Shown here one piece after another: positions 13,755-24,874 of a stretch of DNA of 64,000 nt. Source of the DNA: Paragordius varius (lineage: Eukaryota > Nematomorpha); the NCBI GenBank assembly GCA_964247055.1, contig OZ176052.1, forward strand, positions 2,480,001 to 2,544,000, written 5' to 3'. Every line of letters begins with the position of its first letter. Positions within the stretch are counted from its first letter, which is position 1. Position numbers and translations under genes: made by a program. The notes beneath the pieces were generated by a model. The model was not told where the DNA came from. It worked only from the letters and a program-made list of their open reading frames with translations, and did no database searches.

Positions 13755-16700
13755 AACCAAATATGAATTAGATCGAAAAATCGGCCTCATCCACATCTCT
13801 TAATAAGTCTTCAATCCCTGTTCCAGAACCTGAATTTGAGTTCAAAATTTTAAATGATTTGTTAACGCTCTCAACTTGTCAAGATTCTTTCATAGCTCTA
13901 ACACAAATAATAAGTTATTATATTATGCGTGAGGACTTGCAAAAGTACAATGACGAATTCACAAAGGTTTTTATTTTTTTTTATTTCATTAAAATATTAT
14001 ATGTAAATGTTTCTATATAATTTCCTGTATTAATGATTAAATTTAGACATCTATACCAACCAATTCTGAAACCTGTCAAAAGATTCATGAAAAGGATGAA
14101 AAGAAAGATAAAATACCTCAAGGTAGCTTTATTAGACATTTTATATAAATCATAACACTAGATTATTTTATTTTTTTATAATATTGGTCATTTTGATTTA
14201 GTTTATTAATTAACTTATCCATAAAAATGATTTATTTTGGTTGAAACTGAAACATCACTCTTGCTCATTTTAAAGTTTTTACACTTTTTTGGATATTTTT
14301 AGAGAATTTAATAAATCTTATAGTTTTAAAACTGTTGATTTTTCCATATTAATTGATAATAATAATATATTTAAGCAGTAAATCCGTGTTTTATTAATAT
14401 ATTTTAATAAATCCCAAACTATAAATTTTTACATTTGCTGTTTTTTATCTTGAAACATATATATTATTTTTAATATTTAATGATAGTTATAAAGAATCAT
14501 CACATATCAGATCTTATGGCTGATGCCATGCTAGAGGATAACAATGATGTTGATGATGAATATAATCATTTTTTAAATCAAAACAATGAAAATTTTACGG
14601 GTAATAAACAGGAAGACGTTAAAAACAGCTCTGTCAACTCTAATCCTTTTGCAACAAATATGAATGATCTTCAAAATAGCCCCAAATATGTTAAACCAAA
14701 TCATAAAAATACTAATAAAATAATTAATTCCAAGAAAAGTGGTGGGAATAAGAATAATAGCAAAACAAAAATTTGCCTAAGTGAATTAAAACATCATTTG
14801 ACTGCAACGACCCCTAATAATTATCCAATCAATAATACTACTAAGACTTCACCAATAGGATTGTATCCTTCTTCCACTTATCATACGCCTTTGGGTGAAT
14901 GTAACTCGTATCTTAATGAGAATCCTGTATTATCTAAAGACTCTATCATACAACCCGAAGATTTATTAGGTTCAATTTTTATTTTTAAAAATTTTTATGT
15001 TTAAATAATGTCTCGATTTAAGGTTGGGTGTGACCTACCGGTTATAAATATGAACAGTCAAAGATTTGTTAACATATTACATGTTCAAAAACAATTATCA
15101 TATAATAGTATAATTGATGATGAAAAAAATACCTGATATTGTTAAATAATATATTTCTCTTTAATACCAAAAATAAATATTTAACTGATTCCTATTAAAA
15201 AAATTAAATGCGTACAAATATAAAAAATATATATTTGTACGCATTTCAGCTTAATTTTTTTAATAAATTTCATAAATACAATGCGTAATTCTCTCAACTT
15301 TAATATTAACTGATTCCGTTTTGTTTATATAACATATATTTCCATTTTAAATGATAATGAGGCTGGTTATGACCGTAAATATATATATAAGCGTTTAAAA
15401 TGATTAATTTTTTGACCGGTCAAAAGCTCAATCCTACTTGAGTATATCAATTGCTATTAAAAATTTTTTAGATAACAATTTTTTATGCGGTAATTCTATA
15501 GATTTATCATTTGAAGAACCCATTGATATGAATATTTATGCAAATAATTCATCAATTACAACACATGCAGCACAAAATTCCCAAAGTTTACCTGTAGGAT
15601 TTACTGCATCGCTAAGTACTTCAACGCGTTATAATCCCAAACGAGATGAATTAACTTGGTTAAATAATGAACATATGAATAATGACAACATTAATAAAGC
15701 GAATAATGATAAACACAAAAAAGGACATAAACCACATACATCGTTTACCTATAAAATTAAGGAAGAACTTTCTGGTTATGCCTATAACAATATTAAAAAG
15801 TATGGCGTTATTTTACCATTTTATAATAAGAATTTTTAATTTTAAATATAAAAGATATTAAAACTATATATACCTTTATTGCCACAATGTATATTTTTTC
15901 TATTTTATCATATAAAACTCTTTTATTAATTAGATATTATTCGCAAAGCAAAAAATTTGCTGCAAACACTAGGAACGATCATAATAATAGAAAATCTTTG
16001 CGAGAAAACAAATCGCACCATAGTAACCAGGAAGAATTGGATGATTCTAATAATACATCCTCCAATTTTGTAATATTGCCAAATGACTTTAATTCCTCGT
16101 TAACTGAGGTATTTTTGAACATTCGAATAAACTTTTTTAACTCTCTACACATTGAACAAGCACAATGTTTTCATTCGGGTTAATTAGTAAAAACCGTCGT
16201 AAAAAAATAAATACAGCCTTTTATCACTTATTTAAATAAAATTTATTTTTGGCTATAAATTACTATCATTAGAAACGCACTTAAGATTATCTATGAAATA
16301 TAAACTTGGTGTTTATATATATCACATATAGCACGTTATAGCTAAACCTGAACTCCGTATCATAAGCCATTTAGCATTGTCGGAATCGAAGGAGGATGAT
16401 AACCATTCCTCCTTCATAATCGACAATTATTTAGCGAGACCCGCATTTGAACGATACGATTATTTGGCCCCATTGGCAAACTATCCACGGTTGGTTGAAA
16501 AATATCAACTTTCAGACATCTCCATACGATGGGAAATATATGATGGTTCCGATTTTGTCCCTGCTCATAGTATTTTTCAATAAAATTTTATTATTTTTTC
16601 TTTACCACATTGAATAGATTTAATATAATATATTTAATCACCAATCATTCGAATTTTGTTTTGTTAAAAACACATGGTTTTTAAATCTTTTCAAATTTCC

Positions 16701-19700
16701 AGAAATATCACAAATTATCATTAATCAGCCTAAAAATTATAAAAATTTGTATGTCAGATTATTTTTTATTTATGTAGGGACGCAATAGTATAGCATAATA
16801 TAATCAAAAAAAAATTTACATAAAAAATAACCTACTAAAAATAGTCCACTCGTAAAGGGGTTAGTCCATACATAAGCCTATTTTTAACTATTAACAAAAT
16901 TTTAATGGTATATTAAAATTTTTTTTCATAATTGAATATTTTTAGACGAAGTTATTTCACAACCCCATGCTCATAATGTTGGCCGTAACACGGATGTCTT
17001 AATGGAAATACATATAAACAAGGTAACATAATTTATCGAGATACTAATTTTTTTACATAATTCTCCAATTATTTTTGAACATACTTATATTTTTATATAA
17101 TTATTACAATATGAAAATTACTCTTAGTTTTAAGATGTATTTTTGAGAATACCTTTAAGTAAAATTTATTTTAATTAATAACGTTATATATTTTGTATTT
17201 AGCTTAAATATCTGTACGAATCTTATCCTCGGGATTGTGCTCAAGTCAGTCGTCATGTCCTAACTTGTCAAGATTTTCAAATGTTGGATAAACTAATTTC
17301 ATCACATTACAATAAATTTCTTTATCTATATGTTTCCGAAACTTACCCCAAAAAAACAAATGTGCCCATGGTTATTTTTTGATATCATAAATTTATTTTA
17401 TATTCAACTTAAAATAATTCACTTTTTCGGTACACCCACTATTCATAAATTTAATGTCATTTCATTTTTATATATTGACACTTCTTTTCACATTTATGGA
17501 ATCTTGTTTTCTAAGCTAGATAAAAATTCTATACTCCTTATTTGGGTTTTTTTTTAATTCAAAACCTGCGATATTTAATTTTCCAATCGCATCCAAAAAT
17601 CGCGGCATCTGTGCCGCCTTAAAACACGATAATTTGACGATAGGACTTTTTTACCACATAATTTATTTAGATGTGACAAATTTTTCCTTATTTTACATTT
17701 AACTAAAAACGTGCCATATATGTTAAATATTTTGTTCCTGTAATTAATTCGAAACATCTAAATTTTTATCAATAGTTCATGTTAAGAGTAGTATTGCGTA
17801 GATCATTTTGTGTAAGTGAGAAAAAAACTAAGTATGAATGGGTTTGGATAGTAAAAATGGGTGAATTGATACAAAAGCAATTTATCACAAATAATAAACA
17901 AATATTATTATCAAATTTTAGATATATTATTGTATATAATTGGCCTTTTTCCCATTAATCTTATTTATTTGCGTAATTAATAAATTTTAGTTGGTGGTCA
18001 GAGCACTTACTACAAGACCAGATCATACTGCACCTGAACAGAAAGAATGCTCATTGCGAGTTGCACTTCAGCCACTTAGACTCAATATTGACCAGGTTTT
18101 TATTATTGGCTAAAACATTTTTTCTATTTTCAAATCAACTAATTATACCATTTCAAATTTCTATCGTCATACCTTTTCTATGATTTTTATGTTTTAAAAA
18201 AGTATTTTTCTTATTTTCAAATTTTATTATATTATTGATTGGTACAATTAAAACATTTTTGGAGTCTATCCTTGCAAAGTATTCTTTTAAATTTTATGCC
18301 GACCAATAAAAGTTGAAATATCTGAATCTAAAAATAATACTTTTTTATGGATTTTTTGTGCTGGCTATTCCGCACTAAAGGAGGTTGTTTAGTGATTATT
18401 ATTAGGTATCCTATATGCAAAATTAATCAGTAAAATGCAATATTTTGGAAAGTTCGAGTTAATTCATGCATACACTCCTTTCCATCTTAATTTGACTTTT
18501 ATTTTTTTAATTCTATATCGTTATCAAAATATTAAGGAAGCATTAATGTTTTTATGCAAATTTTTCGGATCAATCATTACCCAATCCAATGCTACAACGA
18601 ATGATGAAATCTCTGTGCGGAAAGAACAACCATCTTCATTCGTGAATCGTAAAAATTATTTTTTATAAAAAATGTTGAACGATTGTACTTTACCAAACTT
18701 TTATATATAATTTATTATTTTTACCATTTGTGCAAGTGATATTATCAAGAAATGTTTATATATATAACTCTACGAAATATTCTTACTATGTATATATATA
18801 ATGTACCTCAAATAAAATTAGCAAATGAAAAAATGGATCAACCAGCCAGCAGCGATGAACGAAAAAAATCTCAAGACATTGATGAAGATTTATGCCTAGA
18901 ATTGGAATCTAATTTCTCTCCCAAAACAAATTATATTAACCAACATTCTACCAATACTATAATGGTGTCTGATGAAAGTGAAAGTCTTGAAAGTCCAGAT
19001 GATCCGAATTTTGCGACAAACCATAATATGGATGCTGATTATAGGACAAAAAAGGAAGAGCAAATATATTTTAGGTAAGGCAGTTTATTTTTGCGTTGCG
19101 TGCTACATTAAAAATTTAGGGTTAAAAAGAGAGAGAGAGCAATTAATACATAGTCTGTTAAAACAAAATTTTCCGATATTAATTATTAACGAAAATATTT
19201 TTTTAAACTAAATCCATAATTACAAAGCTTTTAATTTTATCCTTTCTATACATATATCTTGCTTGTATTTTTAGACCGGTTATCTTTTCACCCGAAGTTC
19301 CCCTCAAAATTGATTATCGTGGAAAATATATAGATTTTGAACAGGTAGGCATTTATATTTTTAAATCATCTTACTAATTCCATAGATGAATAATATTTAA
19401 TTTGTTTATTTTAAGGGTACTTTCATTGGATTGCTCATGGCATTAGCACAATTGCGATGTTCCGAAATACGCCTAAAACCTTTGGAATGTCATTCAGGGT
19501 ATATATATATATATATATATATATATGTTTTGACACATAACTTTACTCAAACGATAAGTAAAGAGTAGCAAACATAAATTACAAAAGCACCACACTTATT
19601 TTTATTATTATATTTACTATATTTTAATCACTATTCACATTTTAGTATATTGGGTATCGAAAAACTAGTAAACTATATGATGAAAGAATGGTTCAATGAT

Positions 19701-22700
19701 ATACGACAAAATCAGTTGAAAAACTTGCTTGCTGGTTTAGGCCCTATGAATTCATTTGTACAATTAGGTATAAATTTTTAGCAACAACCCAATTTATTTA
19801 GAACAAACTACTCCAAATATTTAATAACTCACATATACAGATTAATCGAAATAAACCTAATAAATAACAATTAAAAAAAATTATCCATATAAACAAATTT
19901 TAAAACTAATACTTATCGTTTCAAATTATGAATTAAATTATAGCATATAAAATGGTATATTTAGTTTCATATTTCACAATTCTAATCATATAGGTTTAGG
20001 AAAAAAACAAGGGGGAAAAAATATGGCTTTACCTATATAAAAATATTTACTTTTGCTATTTTATCTTTACCATTTAAATTTTTTACTTTATAAATAATAG
20101 CCCAAGGTTTCAAAGACCTAGTCTATATGCCCATTAAACAATACAAACGTGATAAGAGAATAATGAAAGGTCTTAAACAGGGTGCCTCATCTTTTACATC
20201 GCATTCGGCAGTTTCGACCATTGAATTGTCACACAAATTGGTGGATTTCCTTAAAGTATAATGACCAGTGTCTTAATTAAATTAATATTGGATTTTATGC
20301 AAACTTTGACTAAAAACCAGCAGTATTTTAAACATTGCATTAAAAAAATAGTTTTACCATATTTTATCGTTTTTGTATTCTAAGTTCTTTCCCCTGGTTA
20401 CAAAATTTATTGTTTTCAGTCTATGAATTTACATCATATTTATAAACACTGTAATTTTAATATTTGTTCTGAATATTTTATACTTAAACCCATAAATATA
20501 CTGTAGCTCAAAAATTTTATTAATCTTAAAAATGCCATATTATCCGGTTAAATTTGTTATTTTATTTGATTGGTACAATCTAGTCCGCGGCTGAAACAAC
20601 GTATTATATGTTATCGCCTGAAGCTCATGAATTATCTGATGCTGCGTATAATGCCAACAATATGATAACTGCCTTAACCCCCTACTATTATTGTTCGAAT
20701 CAGAATTTGGGAAATGTTTACTTGATTAATAATAACAATCAGTATCAACATTATTATACGAGCAACAACAATATGTCTCCAACATTGGATATTGATGTAT
20801 ATAGCTATTTGATACTTACAAATTTTTTGATTCGCGCGCTATAAAACATTTAATGCTGCTAAACTTACTTTTATAGCGCAATATATTTTTAACCTATAAT
20901 ATTCTCTCTCATTTTATTACAGTAAAACTTGAAATTATACGGACAAAACATATATCAAGACAAAAATATTTTCTAAAAGACAACAATTTTTTTAACCTTA
21001 ATTTTTCACATTTAAATTATTTAAAATACACTTGTAAAATATATAATTGATATTACCAATATACAGCTCTACTTCATACTTAATGTATCTTTAAAAAAAT
21101 CAAGATACAAAAAGTATGGTTGTCTTTTAGAAAAAATCAAGATTCAAAAAGTATGGTTGTCTTTTGGAAAAATATCTTGTATTTACGTGTCCGTATAAAT
21201 TCATTTTTTACTGTAATATTAATGTTTCGTTATTTATTTCGCGCGCGCTTTAGTTAAAACCAGACTACAAAGTACGAACTAGGTATAGTTCGACCAGTCT
21301 TTCCCCATTACATGCACACCATCATAGTCAACCAATGGATATCCGTGAGGGTGTATCTTCTGCATTCCAAATAGTCAAAGAGGTTAAATCAAATTTTAGT
21401 AAAAAGATAAAAACATAAGTCTATATAAAAATCTATAAAACCTTGATTATTCAATATATTTTATCGTTTTGTGTTGCAAATTAAGGAATAGAGTGATTGA
21501 TAATACATTCAATATATTTCGCAAACCATTTGATTTACATAAGAAAATTAAGTATAAAAAAATAAAGTCGTTTTACGATTAAATACTCCTTTATTAATGT
21601 TTTATTTTTTATAATTTTACTCTACTTGGAAATTTGAAAATTAAGTTTTAATAGTGGGTAATGAACTATCACTTTTTAAATAAATATATTGAACGATAAT
21701 ACTTTTTATTTTTGCTAACACACCAGGGTTTCAGCCAAACAGCTTTGGATATGATTAAGCGAGCCGCTCAAACCCATGAACGTGGAGAAGGTATAACGGG
21801 TGTAGCGGGAAGTTTATTGAGAGATTTACCACAAGGCGTACTTAGGCCGGCTCTAGCAACTGCCAGGTATATTATAACTTTGATAAGAAAATGTTTTATC
21901 CAATTTGCTAGGTGCAAAATAAATATAACCATATTGCATATACGGCAAAAACCATTATTAATGGTGAATACCAGGAAAAAGCCAAAAAACCAACTTTAAG
22001 TCAATAATATTTCTTTTTGCTACCTATTCTATCTGATAATTAATGAATAACTAGCAATGTATATTTACTCATACTGTATTTTGTGGAATAAAATGTAATT
22101 AATATATTTCGATAGAAATTTTAATTTAATTTAATCTAATTACATTTTCTCTATGAATGTTGATTATAATTCTTCTTATAATGATAAATAAGATAATAAT
22201 ATTAATAATCACTAACTTTTTTTGTTTGTTTGCCGGCCTAATTGTTTCTATGTTTAGTAGTAAAAATTAATTTTTTAATTTTGTCTTTTATATAAGATGC
22301 TAAGCTAACTCTTTCTCTATCAGTTGACTAATTTCCTCTTTAGATATGTGTGTTTTGCATTATTTCCCTAATTGTTTGTTATTTTAATAATACTAATAAA
22401 ACCTTGGCTTTTATATGTAGTTCGCTTAATTATTTGTACTAGTAAAACCCGATTTCAATTATCCACACTAATTGATAAACTTTCTCTTATAGAGCAACGT
22501 CCACATTGTTAGACGGTGTAAGGCACAGTTTTGTCCCAAGTGCGCGACAAGAAAATATGGATACTTGGAAAGATTATTATGGGGGCGGTAAGAATAATAG
22601 TAGAAAACCGCAATCCGCTTCAATGCGTCGCCGAAATCAATTTTATGAACATCAATTTGCTCGTAGAACGAATGGTTCTTCAAACAGTGGAGGAGGACCT

Positions 22701-22730
22701 AAGGATGATTTTAATTTTATATCTTTGTAA
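753..22730 (+). CDS. ATG2: ATG2 autophagy lipid-transfer protein, multi-exon gene
   Basis: ATG2 is a rod-shaped bridge protein that carries phospholipids from the ER to the expanding phagophore with ATG9 and WIPI proteins. The first codons read MPWYFPWSE, the hallmark ATG2 start, followed by a chorein-type N-terminus. Recognisable exons (some edges approximate): 753-920, 942-1116, 1140-1286, 1314-1425, 2002-2503, 2730-2823, 3288-3561, 3632-4184, 4310-4425, 4573-4850, 5022-5139, 5220-5386, 5731-5928, 6175-6338, 6752-6894, 7226-7506, 7931-8221, 9072-9296, 9641-9808, then blocks near 10214, 10683, 11497, 12025, 12430, 13133, 13304, 13516, 13770, 14047, 14495, 15474, 15945, 16333, 16948, 17202, 17992, 18530, 18830, 19275, 19416, 19647, 20101, 20584, 21254, 21728 and 22494-22730. 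The C-terminal exons align closely with animal ATG2 and end at TAA 22728. The product is well over 2,000 residues, with Asn-rich inserts. Identity is secure; several middle exon edges are not. Confidence 0.93.
921..941 (+). other. 21-nt ultrashort intron (ATG2 intron 1)
   Basis: The 21 bases begin GTAATAAT and end TTTAG. Read through they keep frame but hit an in-frame TAG, so they must be removed for ATG2 to continue. Removing them joins LNIE to NINQFLRDF, as expected for the family. Confidence 0.8.
1117..1139 (+). other. 23-nt ultrashort intron (ATG2 intron 2)
   Basis: The 23 bases begin GTATTTTT and end CTACTAG, with a TACTAAC branch-site motif inside, so the likely branch adenosine is only about 8 nt from the acceptor. 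Read through, the segment has an in-frame stop and shifts the frame. Removal joins NKK to LEIHVPCMTDSVAL. Confidence 0.85.
1287..1313 (+). other. 27-nt ultrashort intron (ATG2 intron 3)
   Basis: Begins GTTTATAA and ends TTATAG. The upstream frame reaches TAA at once if it is retained. Removing the 27 bases joins the conserved FAHTLDS segment to LTRIKFLAKNINVHL. Confidence 0.82.
2002..4184 (+). CDS. ATG2: ATG2 exons 5-8: N-terminal third of the rod
   Basis: Exons 2002-2503, 2730-2823, 3288-3561 and 3632-4184. The exon at 2730 reads VNISIQIGTIHAIFPPSL and then LVSAVLER, matching the human LGSLHLLLTPRQLQQLQELLSAV region that closes the first conserved ATG2 block. The 3288 exon includes KTEYKQCVLQILTL and the 3632 exon FKLQHHISSKPTLEIC. 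The 2002 exon has a long Asn/Ser-rich insert that vertebrate ATG2 lacks, so this protein is longer than its animal relatives here. Confidence 0.85.
4185..4309 (+). other. GC-AG intron in ATG2
   Basis: The upstream exon ends in codon AAG and is followed by GCAAGT, the usual donor context of GC-AG introns. The acceptor is TTCAG at 4305-4309. Joining at these points keeps phase 0 and gives FFQEYK/KSYVDEIGYSF. The nearest GT in the donor area (4188) leaves a phase that runs into a stop in the next exon. Confidence 0.7.
4310..9808 (+). CDS. ATG2: ATG2 exons, first half of the rod continued
   Basis: A series of exons with GT-AG junctions. The 4310 exon includes SSAKLNILFNIDKINIVIR, which joins at 4573 to LIDFDCTFFGND and INLRFPQ, similar to the LxLRLNFP segment of ATG2. 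The 6752 exon ends in LELIYNR and the 7226 exon starts VYNDLLLWIP, the counterpart of the conserved ATG2 YNRINNDLLMWEP motif. The 7931 exon is a poorly conserved polar linker. The 9072 exon ends in LSFLFVLDEVNITL. The 9641 exon gives MFYRFGAQLKDGFVFG. A possible small exon at about 7765-7848 (AISNTDLNLD) was left as uncertain. Confidence 0.8.
6000..6085. repeat. GC-rich patch in an ATG2 intron, possible transposon scrap
   Basis: A short stretch that includes GGGTTATGGGCGGGGGCGCG stands out from the AT-rich intron between the exons at 5731 and 6175. It may be a remnant of a hAT-type element end, since such GC-rich scraps recur in the window, but there is too little left to assign. Confidence 0.25.
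10214..12560 (+). CDS. ATG2: ATG2 middle exons with Asn-rich inserts
   Basis: Exon blocks near 10214-10345, 10683-10973, 11497-11668, 12025-12143 and 12430-12548. The 10683 block carries an Asn/Pro-rich run (about 10780-10890) of YNNNPNNPNNPY type that no animal ATG2 I know of shares. The 11497 block gives KDPIIKLKYRIYQT. The 12430 block gives LAFHRTQLHHVILPSYRDW and then LAHYFSIRDFGE, a conserved segment of this family. The fit is good for the last block and weaker for the low-complexity exons, whose edges are approximate. Confidence 0.68.
12741..13028. mobile_element. hAT-type MITE inside an ATG2 intron
   Basis: The element runs from CAGGGGTG at 12749 to TATCCCTG ending at 13020, with GC-rich subterminal blocks (CGCGGGCCGC left, GCGGGTCGCAC right) around an AT-rich core of about 270 bp. 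It is flanked by ATTTAGAA and ACTTACAA, six of eight matching, which suggests a decayed 8-bp target duplication as made by hAT transposases. The CAGGGGTG ends and CGGGCCGC blocks are common in non-autonomous hAT elements. It lies between the exons at 12430 and 13133. Confidence 0.7.
13133..13966 (+). CDS. ATG2: ATG2 exons around the CAD-motif domain
   Basis: Exons about 13133-13225, 13304-13392, 13516-13612 and 13770-13966. They encode FLVEDSSLYIRKFLDMVE, FIKVASVGMCEITIAKR and LTLSTCQDSFIALTQIISY. The last matches the vertebrate TCSDSCAAL segment and the fungal CADS segment, so the tripeptide that names the ATG2_CAD domain is C-Q-D here. A long AT microsatellite lies in the intron just before the last exon. 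Confidence 0.8.
13711..13752. repeat. AT dinucleotide microsatellite
   Basis: About 20 uninterrupted TA units in the ATG2 intron between the exons at 13516 and 13770, ending some 15 bases before the acceptor region. Shorter AT runs occur near 19500, 28913, 41391, 45296 and 46701. Confidence 0.95.
14480..16180 (+). CDS. ATG2: ATG2 low-complexity exons and LIR motif
   Basis: Exon blocks near 14495-14970, 15474-15800 and 15945-16108 encode polar, Asn-rich sequence. It starts SDLMADAMLEDNNDVDDEY, where human ATG2 also has an acidic linker after the CAD region. The last block ends in SSNFVILPNDFNSSL. Its NFVIL aligns in position with the LC3-interacting motif of human ATG2A (FCIL), with F, V, I, L at 16067-16078 and acidic residues upstream. 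Asn codons (AAT, AAC) dominate. Exon edges are approximate. Confidence 0.68.
15194..15264. repeat. short perfect inverted repeat in an ATG2 intron
   Basis: Arms built on ATTAAAAAAATTAA and ATGCGTACAAATAT are repeated in inverse order around a small AT centre, giving a stem of about 28 bp. It lies in the intron between the ATG2 exons ending near 14970 and starting near 15474. It is probably a tiny fold-back element. Confidence 0.7.
16333..18100 (+). CDS. ATG2: ATG2 exons: WIPI-binding site and C-terminal rod
   Basis: Exons about 16333-16570, 16948-17021, 17202-17342 and 17992-18095. The first carries IIDNYLARPAFERYDYL followed by LSDISIRWEIYDGSDF, aligning with human VRDGYFSRPIGSTDLL and SLVWHLYGGRDF. 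This places the WIPI-binding YFS site at 16428-16436, where it reads YLA. Later exons give NVGRNTDVLMEIHINK, LISSHYNKFLYLYVSE and VALQPLRLNIDQ, the counterparts of human LVEIQLSKV, INKFLYLHTSE and MPLRLNVDQ. These are among the best-conserved parts of the protein. Confidence 0.88.
18530..22730 (+). CDS. ATG2: ATG2 C-terminal (ATG_C) exons
   Basis: Exons about 18530-18650, 18830-19073, 19275-19344, 19416-19499, 19647-19766, 20101-20257, 20584-20797, 21254-21381, 21728-21866 and 22494-22730. They read PEVPLKIDYRGKYIDFEQ, GTFIGLLMALAQLRCSEI, KEWFNDIRQNQLKNLLAGLG, GFKDLVYMPIKQYKRDKR, GLKQGASSFTSH and GITGVAGSLLRDLPQ, tracking human ATG2 almost residue by residue. The final exon keeps LLDGVRHSFVPSARQ, then adds a basic and Gly/Ser-rich tail ending NFISL before TAA. 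The block between 20584 and 20797 adds an Asn/Tyr-rich insert. Confidence 0.93.
20918..21215. mobile_element. mariner-type MITE in an ATG2 intron
   Basis: An element of about 295 bp bounded by TA, with inverted ends TACAGTAAAACTTGAAATTA / TTCATTTTTTACTGTA, followed inwards by TACGGACAAAACAT and TGTCCGTATAAA. It contains a short tandem repeat of AAAAAGTATGGTTGTCTTTT. A second copy sits at 54183-54450. The TA flanks and short inverted ends fit Tc1/mariner mobilisation. It lies between the ATG2 exons at 20584 and 21254. Confidence 0.78.
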
Positions 22731-24414
22731 CAATGTGTTTACAAAAAAGTTTATAACCACAGATTTTTGGCTTCAAAAAAGGTTATTTAGCAACTATATA
22801 TATATTGGCATCAACGATAGTATTCATCCCCTTAATACTTAAATATATGTGACTATGTTACATTATTAGAAAAAATACCTACACACATACATATATACTT
22901 TTTTAAAAGCATAAAAATGTAGCGCCTAAAAGGTATTTTGCTCAATATGACGAAAAATCATATTTTATAAATATTTTATTTTACCATAATTAAATTAAAA
23001 AAATTTATGGAATTAAAAGCGCAATTTCATTTATTTAGTTAGTAGGAATGGGCTTTGACCTATGATGCCCAGGATATTTTTAATGACATTATTAAACCCT
23101 ATTCTCTCTCAATGCTTTTGCATATATTGTGTCTTGTCAATGTTCAAATTTTTATTTATCAGTTATTTTTATTTATTAATTTATTTTCAAAATTATATTT
23201 AAATAGGACATGAAAAATGAAAAAAAAATATTAAAATATTTACTAAACCATGTTATTTGATATTATATTGTTATATATGTGTATGCAAACCAATTCTATC
23301 AAAAATGAATAAATTTAAATTATTATATATAATTATATATTAATTAAGATACCGTGGTGATAATGCTTTAAGCGTTTGGGGTTAAAATTCCGTAATTATA
23401 TATTATCAATCACTCACAGTCCTGAGCAAACTGGAATAAAGCCTTCAGGAGTGTTTGATAAAGGTAGTGACTCTTTTGAAAAAGAGGACAATTACATGCA
23501 TTATTACTCACAATGATAAATAAATTGTCTCCGTATAAACTATAATATATTTATGCTATATTATCTATGATTTTGCTGAATAATATCACTAGTTTTGCAT
23601 GAAATGCTATAATTTTTTATAAATTTTTTAAAACATTTAATAATGCATGCAAATGTTTCAGCATATTTTAACTAAATTTATTATTTTTTGTCGAAATACT
23701 TTTAATATGGATTTTAAATTCATGATGCTACGTTAGGTATTTAAACCTTTTTATCTTGCTAGTATTCTTGCAAAAATATAATAAAATTTCCTTTTTATAA
23801 TTCAAAGTTTCAAATTCATAATCAACTGTTCGACTCTGGGTTTTGCATTTAAATATCTTATATGGCGTTTTACCCCTAATCGGAATTCGCAAGCCCGTTA
23901 TTTTAAAAATTATTTGGTATAAAGTTAATGAACCCCAAAATTTAAAGCTATGTATATAATAATTTGATATTTACAATAAGCAACACCAATCATAATAAAG
24001 TGGCTTTAACATTCTTTTACTCTCAGGCCCTATAGCCAAGACCACAATGAAAATCCTGATAAATTTTTCTATCGGAATTCGTCGAAATATTTTGGGCAAC
24101 ATATGAGTATAAAAAATTTGAGATATTTTTTAAAATAATTTTTATTGTTATTAAATTTGATGTGGATAAAAAAATCATCTATTTTTCCCACAATCGGGAT
24201 CACGATCATAATTAATTAAAAAGGAGTTGCTTTTGACACACAAAAAAATATCCAGACGAAATATACATTATGATAGAAAAATGTATCAGACATGGTGCTA
24301 TTAGTTTTGGGGCTAACAAATGATATTAAGGTTTTTGCATTTTTTTAATAATTGTTTGATATCGGAAAATCGCAAAATTAGCGCAGATTATATCAAATAA
24401 ATTTTTCTGCTATA
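22731..24414. other. 3' flank of ATG2, no gene seen
   Basis: AT-rich sequence after the ATG2 stop with no coding signal or recognisable repeat on either strand. The ATG2 poly(A) site must lie here; several AATAAA-like strings exist but none can be chosen with confidence. Confidence 0.5.
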
Positions 24415-24614
24415 TATAAAACTCAAACCACGGCTCTAAAAGTGCTTTTTGTGGCCCTGATTTTTTATTAAATTTTTTGATGTAATTATTTTTAGTATAA
24501 GCAGCTGCAAATGTGAACGGTCATGAAATGTTTATCGGTATTATATAGGGCACGGCTCTTTTAACATATTTTTTTGCTGCCCTTTAAAAGTTTTGGGTAC
24601 CATTGTCATAAACT
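24415..24614. mobile_element. hAT-type non-autonomous element, decayed
   Basis: The two sides carry inverted GC-richer blocks: CTCAAACCACGGCTCTAAAA near 24421 and the complementary-type GGGCACGGCTCTTTTAA near 24549, with AAAAGTTTTGGGTACCATTG close to the right end. The pattern of CAATGGTACCC plus a GGCTC block fits degraded hAT MITE termini seen elsewhere in the window. No coding sequence. Confidence 0.5.
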
Positions 24615-24654
24615 ATGGGTCGCTTGAAATATAACCTAAGCTAAAACTAGATAA

Positions 24655-24833
24655 TGTTTTTTGATGTCGATTGAATAAAACATTTTTGCATTTACAACCT
24701 AGTATTTATATAACGAACATCTGCTATATATGTCGATTGAATAAAAAAATCTTTTAATACTAAAATGTATTTACTATGTTTGTAAATACTAGGTAGTAGA
24801 TATTTATTTTTTATTCAACCGATCACCTATTTA
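24655..24833. repeat. imperfect inverted repeat
   Basis: The motif CGATTGAATAAAA followed by ACCTAGTATTTA occurs near 24665-24710, and its inverse (TAAATACTAGGTAGT then TTTTTTATTCAACCGAT) at about 24783-24825. A second direct copy of TGTCGATTGAATAAAA lies at 24730. It reads as a small fold-back element next to the larger one at 24875. Confidence 0.55.
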
Positions 24834-24874
24834 AAAAGCAGAACAATATTTATATTAAACAAGAAATTTACACT

